Source: Opitutales bacterium
GTDB taxonomy: Bacteria > Verrucomicrobiota > Verrucomicrobiia > Opitutales > Intestinicryptomonadaceae
Assembly (NCBI GenBank): GCA_021641325.1
Contig: JAJXPD010000063.1
Location: 1 to 11,054 of the forward strand
DNA length: 11,054 nucleotides
Direction of reading: 5' to 3'
Positions within the stretch are counted from its first letter, which is position 1. Every line of letters starts with the position of its first letter. A model generated the notes under the pieces. It worked only from the letters and a program-made list of their open reading frames with translations. It was not told the DNA's origin and searched no databases. The position numbers and the translations under genes are program-made. Shown here piece by piece: positions 1-6,176 of the stretch.

Positions 1-99
1 GTAAAAAACGAAATAAATCGAAATCGAATCGGTGCGCCAATTTGCGGCTTGCCGTCCGCATCGGGCGGGCGCGGCGGAAAATATTTGGATATTTCGAGC

Positions 100-128
100 T
101 TGCCATATTTCTGCGGCGCGCATATAGT
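100..128 (+). promoter_or_regulatory. Sigma70-type promoter of the esterase gene
   Basis: A -35 box TTGCCA (100-105) and a -10 box TATAGT (123-128) are separated by exactly 17 bp, close to the bacterial sigma70 consensus. Transcription would be expected to start about 6-9 nt after the -10 box, at roughly 134-137, which coincides with the ATG at 137. The mRNA would therefore have almost no 5' leader. This is a match by eye to a consensus, with no start-site data. Confidence 0.5.
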
Positions 129-136
129 GCAATGTT

Positions 137-1372
137 ATGGAACGGTATTTGTCTTCAATTTTTGTTGCGTTTTTTATGCTATCCCTGCCTGTCTCTGCTT
201 CAAACGCGTATTTTGCGGGTTCGTGCGACGGAGACGCTCTCGGCTACAAAATCGGCGAGAAAATGAAGTTCTCGCTCCGAATATTGGACGACAGGGGAAA
301 TGCCGTAAAAGGCCAAAAATTCAAATGGGTGCGGCGCGGCGACGACGGAATCACCGAATCCGGCACGGCGGTATCAGGCAAAGAACCCGTGGTAATAGAA
401 ACGTCAATCGGGGTTGCGGGATTTGTCAGAATCACGACCATGCCCGTGGACAACAGCGGCAAAAGGGCGAAGAATTGCGACGCCTTCGACGGCGGCGCGT
501 GCGCGGGGTTCGGCGAAATCCGGCAAACCACGCCAGAGCCCCGCGATTTCGACGGATTCTGGCGGCGTCAGCTTTCGTACCTCGACAAAGTTCCGCCGAA
601 GTGCAAAAAAGAACCCGTATTTCTCGTCCCCGGATTCAAAACGTACATATTGACAATCGATTGCGTCGGCAAGCCCGCCAAGGCGTACCTTACGATTCCC
701 GAAGGGGCAAAGGAAAAGTCGCTCCCTCTTTCCGTATTTTTCAGGGGATACGGAATCGGAAGAATTTACCCAAAATTTGACCGTTCCTGCATTTCGCTTT
801 CTGTCGCCCGGCACAGCTACGATTTGGGACGCGACGACGACTATTACAAATCCCAATCTGTTCTTTTAAAAAACTTCGGTATGAAGGCGTCCGAAAACAA
901 AAACCCCGAAAATTCCTATTTCAGGAACATGCTCTTGCGCGACCATCGGGCAATCGAAGTCGCAAAAAAACTTCCCGAATGGGACGGCAAAAACATCAAG
1001 GTTTCGGGCGGAAGCATGGGGGCGTTCCGTTCGATATTCGCCGCAATGCTCGACAAAGACATCACGCTTTGCGATGTGTTCATTCCATGGCTTTCGAATT
1101 TAAACGGCGAAGCGGAGGGGAAAATGAAGTCTATTTGCATGCCCGAATATGTCCCCGAACTTCTTTACTACGACATATCGAACGCAATCAAGCGCGTGGA
1201 ATGCCCCGTAAAAATCTCGGCAAGACTTGGCGACTACGAATGTCCGCCCTCGGGGATTGCAATACTTTACCACAACACAAAGGGGCGCGTCGAGCTGAAT
1301 TTTAGCCAAAACGGAACGCACGGATACACTTCGCCGTGGAAAGACAATCCCACTTATTCGAGGAGCAAATAG
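137..1372 (+). CDS. Secreted CE7-like acetyl (xylan) esterase
   Basis: 411-aa alpha/beta-hydrolase resembling the acetyl xylan esterase / cephalosporin-C deacetylase family (CE7), which removes acetyl groups from decorated sugars. Residues 1-24 form a signal peptide (hydrophobic core FVAFFMLSL, likely cut after VSA or SNA), so it acts outside the cytoplasm. Residues about 30-125 look like an extra beta-sandwich domain. The hydrolase domain follows, with DFDGFW (138-142), an RGYG oxyanion-hole-type motif (203-206), the nucleophile elbow GGSMG with Ser293, a likely Asp366 (LGD) and His395 (NGTHGY), so the triad looks complete. The start is well fixed: an in-frame TAG lies at 125-127 with no other start codon between, and no Shine-Dalgarno fits in the gap. 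It stands alone on the + strand, convergent with the catabolic operon. The acetylated substrate is inferred from the family; no polysaccharide specificity is visible. Confidence 0.82.
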   Translation: MERYLSSIFVAFFMLSLPVSASNAYFAGSCDGDALGYKIGEKMKFSLRILDDRGNAVKGQKFKWVRRGDDGITESGTAVSGKEPVVIETSIGVAGFVRITTMPVDNSGKRAKNCDAFDGGACAGFGEIRQTTPEPRDFDGFWRRQLSYLDKVPPKCKKEPVFLVPGFKTYILTIDCVGKPAKAYLTIPEGAKEKSLPLSVFFRGYGIGRIYPKFDRSCISLSVARHSYDLGRDDDYYKSQSVLLKNFGMKASENKNPENSYFRNMLLRDHRAIEVAKKLPEWDGKNIKVSGGSMGAFRSIFAAMLDKDITLCDVFIPWLSNLNGEAEGKMKSICMPEYVPELLYYDISNAIKRVECPVKISARLGDYECPPSGIAILYHNTKGRVELNFSQNGTHGYTSPWKDNPTYSRSK

Positions 1373-1599
1373 CGCGCGCCCATTCCGTTATGAATAGGCA
1401 TTTAAAGTTTTATTCGCGCGAAATCGGAACAGCTTTATCCCTGTTTTATTAGCATCGCGGCAGACGAAGAAAAGTCGCTCCGCGACGCCGGCGTTTCCGG
1501 ACGCCGGAGCGGGCGTAATCGATAACAATCAGCGAGGGCGGCATTTCCCAAAGCGGCGCAGCCTGCCAACCGCTTCCTGCAAAATCTTCGCGCGGGCGC
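1373..1599. other. Convergent intergenic stretch, no convincing gene
   Basis: This 227-bp stretch lies between the esterase stop and the shared terminator. I see no credible protein gene or tRNA. It holds a weak stem with a U-rich 3' side just after the esterase, and a perfect 7-bp inverted repeat, CCGGCGT (1488-1494) with ACGCCGG (1501-1507), around a 6-nt loop. That stem has no T-tract after it, so it is not an intrinsic terminator. It might be a 3'-UTR stabilising stem or chance in GC-rich DNA. Confidence 0.5.
1426..1447 (+). terminator. Possible weak terminator after the esterase
   Basis: GGAACAG (1426-1432) can pair with CTGTTTT (1441-1447) using two G-U pairs, around an 8-nt loop, and the 3' side is U-rich. 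The stem is weak and AT-poor only at its apex, so it would be inefficient. The much better terminator at 1600-1632 probably does most of the work. Confidence 0.22.
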
Positions 1600-1632
1600 A
1601 AAAAAAACGGAATCGAAAGATTCCGTTTTTTT
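1600..1632. terminator. Bidirectional rho-independent terminator
   Basis: Perfect 7-bp stem CGGAATC (1608-1614) / GATTCCG (1619-1625) closed by a GAAA tetraloop. It is preceded by eight A (1600-1607) and followed by seven T (1626-1632), so the A/T tracts can extend the stem and supply a U-tract on either strand. It lies 19 bp past the stop of the dehydratase gene (- strand) and downstream of the convergent esterase, so it can end both transcripts. Confidence 0.88.
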
Positions 1633-1651
1633 GTGGATTTCCCGAAGAATC

Positions 1652-2824
1652 CTATTTCTGGAAGTAGCCGCCGACCGCTTCGCCTGCGGGGCGAATGTCG
1701 GTAAGTGTGCCCTCGTAGTGGCGCAGGTTGCGGCACTCGTAGGGGTGTTTCGCGATTTCCTCTTCGTTGATATCCAAGCCGAGACCGGGTTTGTCGGGAA
1801 TGAACATTTCGCTGTTTTCGAAACGCACAACTTCGGTCGTGATGTCCTTGCGGTACGGAATGTCCGTCGCCATCGTTTCGAGCAGGTAGAAATTGGGCAT
1901 GCAGGCCGCCAGCTGGAGTGTCGCCGCGTTCGCGACGGGGCCGCTCGGATTGTGCGGGCAAACCGCGATGTGGTGCGCTTCCGCCATTGCCGCAATCTTG
2001 CGGACTTCCGAAATGCCGCCCGCGTGGGAGACGTCGGGCTGCCAGAAGTCGGCGCATTCCATGCGGAGGAAGTCGAGGTATTCCCAGCGGCTGTAAAGTC
2101 TTTCGCCGCCCGAAACGGGGGTGTCGATTTTGCTGCGAACCCACGCGAGACCCTTCTTGTCGTCCGGCGGAATCGGCTCTTCGAACCAGAGAATGTCGAA
2201 TTCTTTGAGGGCGTTGCCGATGCGGACAGCCGTCGGAATATTGAAGCGTCCGTGCCCTTCGATGATGAGGTGCACTTGGTTGCCGACGGCGTCCTTAACC
2301 GCCGCGATGCAGTCGAGGGCTTCGTGGAGTTCCTTCGGGGCGATGTGCATGTATTCCTTGCCGAATGGGTCCCACTTCAAGCCGCTGAAACCGTTTTTGA
2401 CGGCGATTTTCGCCATTGTCGCAAATTCTTCGGGCTTCTTTGCGCCCGCGAACCACGCGTTTGCGTAGCACTTGATGGAGTCGCGAACCTTGCCGCCCAG
2501 CAGCTGGTAGACGGGAACGCCCAGCGCCTTGCCCTTGATGTCCCACAACGCCATTTCGACGCCAGCGAGCGCGCTCATGAGCACCACGCCGCCGCGCCAA
2601 TAGGCGTCGCGGTAGACCCTGTGCCAGAATTCCTCTATGTTGTTCGGATCCCTGCCGACGAGGTAGCGTTCGAGTTCCTTGATTGCCTGCACTACGGTCG
2701 GCTCTCTGTATTCGAGAGTCGCCTCGCCGACGCCGGTGATGCCCTCGTCGGTAAGAACCTTCACGAAAACCCAGTTCGTGCGGTATGCGTGGCAGATGAA
2801 TGTTTTTATTCCTGTGACCTTCAT
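1652..2824 (-). CDS. Galactonate-dehydratase-like enolase-superfamily enzyme
   Basis: 390-aa member of the mandelate racemase / muconate lactonizing branch of the enolase superfamily. Such enzymes bind Mg2+ and abstract the proton next to a carboxylate; the galactonate dehydratase-like group turns aldonates into 2-keto-3-deoxy acids in the cytoplasm. A capping domain (about 1-115) precedes the barrel. Candidate Mg ligands are Glu189 (IIEGHGR), Glu215 (WFEEP) and Glu241 (GGER), spaced 26 and 26 residues as in mandelate racemase and DgoD. His191 (two after the first ligand) and His291 (CPHNPSGP, 50 after the third) match the DgoD acid/base pair, and Asp264 and Glu316 also fit. The KxK of racemases is absent (Tyr158, His160), favouring a dehydratase. 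The first ligand is Glu rather than the more common Asp. It is the last gene of the operon, 25 bp after the MBL gene, with no Shine-Dalgarno but an ACACACA leader. The exact sugar acid cannot be read, so I give no symbol. Confidence 0.88.
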   Translation of the reverse strand: MKVTGIKTFICHAYRTNWVFVKVLTDEGITGVGEATLEYREPTVVQAIKELERYLVGRDPNNIEEFWHRVYRDAYWRGGVVLMSALAGVEMALWDIKGKALGVPVYQLLGGKVRDSIKCYANAWFAGAKKPEEFATMAKIAVKNGFSGLKWDPFGKEYMHIAPKELHEALDCIAAVKDAVGNQVHLIIEGHGRFNIPTAVRIGNALKEFDILWFEEPIPPDDKKGLAWVRSKIDTPVSGGERLYSRWEYLDFLRMECADFWQPDVSHAGGISEVRKIAAMAEAHHIAVCPHNPSGPVANAATLQLAACMPNFYLLETMATDIPYRKDITTEVVRFENSEMFIPDKPGLGLDINEEEIAKHPYECRNLRHYEGTLTDIRPAGEAVGGYFQK

Positions 2825-2849
2825 TGTGTGTGTTATTTAGAATTGAAAT

Positions 2850-3575
2850 TTAGAAAACGCGCCCCTTGACCGACGGCTCTTCGGTCTCGACGCCGAGCTT
2901 TTTGACCGCCGCCATGAACGGGCGCGGGTCTTCCGTGTTGCGGGCAAACAGCCCGTAGTGCATGGGGATTGCGAACTTGGGCTTCAACTCTTCGACGACT
3001 TTCACGGCGTCCTCCCACGGCATGTTGCCGAGCTTGCCGTTTATGCAAATGCATACGATGTCGGGCGCGCCGCAGACTTTCTTGACGTCCGCCGACAGCG
3101 TGGGCTGGTAGAGGGAGTCGCCGCTGATGTAGAGCTTTTTGCCCGCGATTTCGAAAACGTAGCCGACCGCGAGGGGGTCGGAGTGGTATGCGGGAACGGC
3201 GGTGATTTTAAAGGTGTCGTCCTCGAAAACGTCGCCGATGTCGAGCTTGGTGAAGTTCGACTTGTTGTAGCCGTCCTTTTCGAAATGGTTGAGCGTGCTC
3301 GTGGGGCCCGCGAACTTGCAGTCGGGGCAGACGCCGATTATTTCGCGCACCGATTCGGGGTCGTAGTGGTCGGCGTGGTCGTGCGTAAAGCAGACCAAGT
3401 CGGGGCGAAGTTCCTCGTAGGGGACGGGGTTGGGCATCATGCGGTTCATCTGCACGTCTTTGCGCGAAACTTCGTAAAGCCTGTTCGACATGTAGGGGTC
3501 TACAACAATGCGTTTTCCGTCGGCTTCGAGAAGGAAGCCCGCCTGACACAGCCAAGTGATTTTAAGATTTCTCAT
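2850..3575 (-). CDS. UlaG-like metallo-beta-lactamase-fold hydrolase
   Basis: 241-aa cytoplasmic protein (no signal peptide) of the metallo-beta-lactamase superfamily. The metal motif is complete: THDHADH gives His65, His67, Asp69 and His70, followed by His131 (AYHSD), Asp153 (YISGDS) and His206 (MHYG). These match the two-metal hydrolase site. The DPYMSNR segment (26-32) and the PNPVPYEEL stretch before the metal motif resemble the UlaG-like group, whose founding member opens L-ascorbate-6-phosphate lactone. Next to a sugar-acid dehydratase, a lactonase is the most economical guess, but UlaG-like proteins vary in substrate. Its ATG overlaps the TGA of the DUF4380 gene (ATGA, 3572-3575), which indicates translational coupling. 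An AGAGG site lies within the end of that upstream gene. Confidence 0.83.
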   Translation of the reverse strand: MRNLKITWLCQAGFLLEADGKRIVVDPYMSNRLYEVSRKDVQMNRMMPNPVPYEELRPDLVCFTHDHADHYDPESVREIIGVCPDCKFAGPTSTLNHFEKDGYNKSNFTKLDIGDVFEDDTFKITAVPAYHSDPLAVGYVFEIAGKKLYISGDSLYQPTLSADVKKVCGAPDIVCICINGKLGNMPWEDAVKVVEELKPKFAIPMHYGLFARNTEDPRPFMAAVKKLGVETEEPSVKGRVF

Positions 3576-4762
3576 AATTCAAATTCCTCTATTTTCAGTC
3601 TGTCCGCGGAGTTGAAATATTCAAGTTTAATCTTTCCGGCCGACTGCGGAATTTCCGCGGAAATTCTCGCGCCGCGTTCGGGAGAAACCTCGACAGGCTC
3701 GCAAAGCGCGTTGCCGAGTTCGTCGAAAACGCCGATTTTCCCAGCCGCGAACGCGCCCGCCGACGCGGTCACAAACGCCGCGCCTCCGCGCCTTTCGACG
3801 GAAAGTTTTTCAGTCAGCACGCCAAGCCCGAACAGCGATTTCACCGTTGCGCCGCGGGGAACCGCGCACGCGCGGAGCTTGTAGGAAAAACCGAAGCTTC
3901 CGCCCGCGCCGATTTTCGTAAGCGGCGAAAGCAGCTCTATTTCCATGTAGGGCGGATTCCCGACGGGGTCGTCAGCCGCCGTCCGAAGCACCCCGCGCGA
4001 GAAAATCGAGCCTCTGCCCGAAGTCCAAACCTGCACGTTCGTGCCCTGCGGGTAGCGCGCCGATTGCGGGAAGTCGCACGACGCCACGAACGCCGTTCCG
4101 TTTGCGGTATCGGTGCACGCAACCCAGCCCGCATTTGCGTTCGCGCCTATTTTGCCCATTATGTATTTGTATGAAACTTCGCAGTTTCCGCATTCGTCGA
4201 TTCCGAACTGCGGGTTGTTCACAACGCCGTGCAACACACGGAATCCGTCGGGCGACGGGAATGTTATCGACGTATTCTCGTCGGCGCGAACCTGGACGAC
4301 CGGCCAAATCGACCACTCGCCGCCCCCGCCCGAAACGTCCGTAAGCGACGCGTCGACATTCACCCCCGACTGTCCGTCGAGCAGCGATATTGTGCGGTCT
4401 ATGCGCAGGCCCGTTTTGGGATCGTCGGGGCTGCGCGTCGAAATTTTCTCCGAATCCGCCGCCAGAAGCGAAAAATATCCGCCGTCGAGCACGGGATCGG
4501 GCGGGCCCGCCCATTGCCCTTTGCCGTCCCAGCCCTGCGGGGCGACCCAAACCTTCTCGCCGCCGAAGTTCCGCCAAACGCCGTCCCACGCGGGAGTCGG
4601 CTGATCGTTTTCGACGCCCGCAAGCGCGGGATTTTCGAAAAGCAGATTCCGCCCGCAGAGCGAAAACTCCGCAATGCGTCCGCCGAGACGCGGGGCGACG
4701 ACGACCTTCAACGCCCCGCGCGACAATTCGACGGTTTCGGTGCTATGCCTCGACATTGGCAT
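3572..4762 (-). CDS. DUF4380 protein, aldose-mutarotase-like
   Basis: 396-aa protein recognised as DUF4380 by its core at about residues 64-98: RNFGGEKVWVAPQGWDGKGQ, then PPDPVLDGGYF. It starts with the LGGRI turn (26-30) typical of galactose-mutarotase-like beta-sandwiches. Such folds bind a sugar ring, and some epimerise it, but DUF4380 has no reaction I can name with confidence. There is no signal peptide or membrane segment, so it is probably cytoplasmic. The start is uncertain: ATG at 4762 or the in-frame ATG at 4756, neither with a clear ribosome site. Both lie inside the end of the transporter gene, so it overlaps its upstream neighbour by about 14-20 nt and its downstream neighbour by 4 nt, and all three are probably translated in concert. 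The C-terminal 90 residues (about 305-396) look like an added beta domain. Confidence 0.8.
   Translation of the reverse strand: MPMSRHSTETVELSRGALKVVVAPRLGGRIAEFSLCGRNLLFENPALAGVENDQPTPAWDGVWRNFGGEKVWVAPQGWDGKGQWAGPPDPVLDGGYFSLLAADSEKISTRSPDDPKTGLRIDRTISLLDGQSGVNVDASLTDVSGGGGEWSIWPVVQVRADENTSITFPSPDGFRVLHGVVNNPQFGIDECGNCEVSYKYIMGKIGANANAGWVACTDTANGTAFVASCDFPQSARYPQGTNVQVWTSGRGSIFSRGVLRTAADDPVGNPPYMEIELLSPLTKIGAGGSFGFSYKLRACAVPRGATVKSLFGLGVLTEKLSVERRGGAAFVTASAGAFAAGKIGVFDELGNALCEPVEVSPERGARISAEIPQSAGKIKLEYFNSADRLKIEEFEL
3586..3590 (-). promoter_or_regulatory. Shine-Dalgarno site of the MBL gene
   Basis: AGAGG on the - strand lies 10 nt before the ATG at 3575, embedded in the last codons of the DUF4380 gene (its EEFEL end). 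It is the only clear Shine-Dalgarno-like site before any gene in the window, and together with the ATGA overlap it supports this start. Confidence 0.45.
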
Positions 4763-5369
4763 GGGCGACTTCGTAGTCGCGCTTATAGAAGAATTTGTAG
4801 CCTACAAACAGCAGGAAGCTTCCGAAGACCCAAACCGCCGCAAGAAGCGAAATGCCCAGCGACAGCCCCAGCACGGGCTTGAGCATGCCCAAGACCAGCG
4901 GCGAAAGCGAGCCTACGCCGAAGCCCAAAAAGAGCATTACGCCCGCCGCCGAAGCGTGGAACTTCGGGGGAATGACGTCGTAGAGCACGGGGTATGTGTT
5001 TGCGTCGAAGAAAGCGCGCGCGAAGCCGAAGCCCGCCAAGCCAAGATAGACCGTCCACATTTCGGAAGAGTAGCCCATCATCACGATGAACGGCGCGGCG
5101 GCGAGAAGCCCGCAGCTTTGCATCAAAATTCTGTACGCGGGCTTGAAGTGCGCAAGCTTGTCGGAAATTCTGCCCGCAAGGAGAATGCCAACGAACGCGG
5201 CAATGTGCGTGTAGAACATCGAGTTGAAGCCCGCGCGGGCCAAGTCCATACCGAACTTTTCGTGTAGGAATGTTGGCGTCCAAGTAAGGTAGCCCTGCAA
5301 AACGAAAATCAGGCAAGCGAACCCGATTGTGAGAATGAGGGCGGTCGGCGTCTTGAAAAGAATCGCCAT
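4743..5369 (-). CDS. MFS transporter, C-terminal half (after in-frame stop)
   Basis: 208 aa carrying about six membrane helices, equivalent to TM7-TM12 of a major facilitator transporter. YLTWTPTFL (27-35) fits TM7, and GRISDKLAHFKP (66-77) is the second copy of the MFS loop motif A. It is in the same frame as the N-terminal half at 5388-6014, separated by TAA plus six sense codons (VKFLDS), so the two were once, or still are, one protein of about 422 aa. If translated separately, the only likely start is the ATG at 5369, which has no Shine-Dalgarno; the nearest AAGGA is over 20 nt away. Its end overlaps the start of the DUF4380 gene by 14-20 nt. It may be silent, made by reinitiation, or made by readthrough. 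Confidence 0.75.
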   Translation of the reverse strand: MAILFKTPTALILTIGFACLIFVLQGYLTWTPTFLHEKFGMDLARAGFNSMFYTHIAAFVGILLAGRISDKLAHFKPAYRILMQSCGLLAAAPFIVMMGYSSEMWTVYLGLAGFGFARAFFDANTYPVLYDVIPPKFHASAAGVMLFLGFGVGSLSPLVLGMLKPVLGLSLGISLLAAVWVFGSFLLFVGYKFFYKRDYEVAHANVEA

Positions 5370-5390
5370 GGAGTCGAGAAATTTGACTTA
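5370..5390 (-). other. In-frame TAA and linker splitting the transporter
   Basis: Read on the - strand the codons run ...KNKD, TAA (5390-5388), then GTC AAA TTT CTC GAC TCC (VKFLDS), then ATG. Nothing is shifted: the reading frame of the N-half continues into the C-half. One base change from AAA, GAA or CAA would explain it. The stop sits in the charged cytoplasmic loop between TM6 and TM7. The codon lies in an odd palindrome, GACTAAGTC. Confidence 0.9.
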
Positions 5391-6014
5391 GTCCTTATTC
5401 TTCTCGGCGGGAGCGGGTTCGGGCTTTTCGGAAACCTTGTCGTGCAGACGCCACATTACGAGCAGTCCGTGCAGAACGCCGACCGCACCGAAGATGTAGA
5501 ACGCGCTCCGCCAGCCCCAACGCTCGCCAATCCAGCCGGCGAGAAGCCCGCTTACGATTACGCCGAAATAGTACGATGTCTGGTGGATGCTCATCGCCGT
5601 GCCGCGCGTGTCTTCGTCGTGGTAGTCGGCGATTGTCGAGTAGTTGGCGGGCCCGAAAGTCGCCTCGCCCATGCCCGTTGCGATACTGCGGAAGAGAATG
5701 AAAAGCACAAGCCCGTGGCACGCGCCCGAGGCGATTGTCGCGCCGCTCCAAAGCAGAATGCTGAACACAATAATCCACTTGCGGCTGATTCTGTCGGCTA
5801 CAAAGCCCGAAATCGGCACGAGCAGCGCGAAGACGAGGCTGAACAGCGTCGCGATAAGCCCCGCCTCGCCGTCGGTCAGTTTTAGGGTTTCTTTAATCGG
5901 CACGAGCAGCGTGTTGTAAATCTGCCTGTCCGCCTGATTGAGGAAGAACGCCACCCACAGCAGCGCGAGAACCTCCCATTTATACCATTTATGATGATTT
6001 TTACGAATTTCCAT
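5388..6014 (-). CDS. MFS sugar/sugar-acid transporter, N-terminal half
   Basis: 208 aa with about six membrane helices (TM1-TM6) of a major facilitator transporter resembling anion:cation symporter or Spinster-like carriers. Visible motifs are FLNQADRQIYNTL in TM1 (24-36), the loop 2-3 motif A GFVADRISRK (70-79), FRSIATGMGEATFGPANYS in TM4 (108-126) and GERWGWRSAFYIFG (163-176). It probably imports the sugar or sugar acid used by the enzymes encoded after it. I chose the ATG at 6014 (MEIRKNHHKW): an earlier in-frame ATG at 6068 would add 18 residues encoded by GC hairpin and AT-rich leader DNA unlike a transporter N-terminus. No Shine-Dalgarno is seen; the leader reads CACAACACAC. The protein ends at an in-frame TAA in the central loop, leaving half a normal transporter. 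Confidence 0.8.
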   Translation of the reverse strand: MEIRKNHHKWYKWEVLALLWVAFFLNQADRQIYNTLLVPIKETLKLTDGEAGLIATLFSLVFALLVPISGFVADRISRKWIIVFSILLWSGATIASGACHGLVLFILFRSIATGMGEATFGPANYSTIADYHDEDTRGTAMSIHQTSYYFGVIVSGLLAGWIGERWGWRSAFYIFGAVGVLHGLLVMWRLHDKVSEKPEPAPAEKNKD

Positions 6015-6072
6015 ATATAGTGTGTTGTGATTTAAAATATTAACGCCTCCGCGCGGCGGCGGAAGCATCTAA

Positions 6073-6103
6073 GAAAAAAAATAAACCGCCGTTTGCGGTT
6101 TTT
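6073..6103. terminator. Intrinsic terminator, second of a tandem pair
   Basis: AAACCGC (6083-6089) pairs with GCGGTTT (6095-6101) around a 5-nt loop. On the - strand the stem is followed by an A and then eight T, a good U-tract; on the + strand there are five T. It lies downstream of the glycoside hydrolase pair and upstream of the MFS gene. Confidence 0.72.
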
Positions 6104-6129
6104 GTAAAGCATATAAAGCGTTTTCGGGC

Positions 6130-6168
6130 AAAAAAATCGGGAGTCGGCGCGATTTGTCCGGCTCCCGA
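6130..6168 (-). terminator. Intrinsic terminator after the glycoside hydrolases
   Basis: On the - strand TCGGGAG pairs with CTCCCGA (6162-6168 with 6137-6143), with further inner CGG/CCG pairing across one mismatch, followed directly by seven T (6136-6130). It begins 8 nt past the stop of the 1096-aa hydrolase gene, so it ends that transcript. Confidence 0.87.
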
Positions 6169-6176
6169 AGTTTCCG

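Noticed and set aside
1449..1541. Short 31-codon frame on the - strand in the spacer (starting MPPSLIVIDY)
   Set aside because: It lies past the strong terminator for that strand, is Arg-rich and has no homology I recognise; a preceding GGGAA is not enough support.
1631..2869. 412-aa open frame on the + strand
   Set aside because: It lies antisense to the dehydratase gene, which has clear family motifs. The product is a low-complexity Val/Asp/Arg-rich translation with no domain, typical of a shadow frame in GC-rich DNA.
2958..3884. 308-aa open frame on the + strand across two genes
   Set aside because: It is antisense to the MBL and DUF4380 genes, both supported by motifs, and shows no domain of its own.
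6012..6068. Earlier ATG at 6068 for the transporter
   Set aside because: The 18 added residues (MLPPPRGGVN...) come from a GC-rich inverted repeat and an AT-rich leader and do not resemble a transporter N-terminus; the ATG at 6014 gives a normal one.
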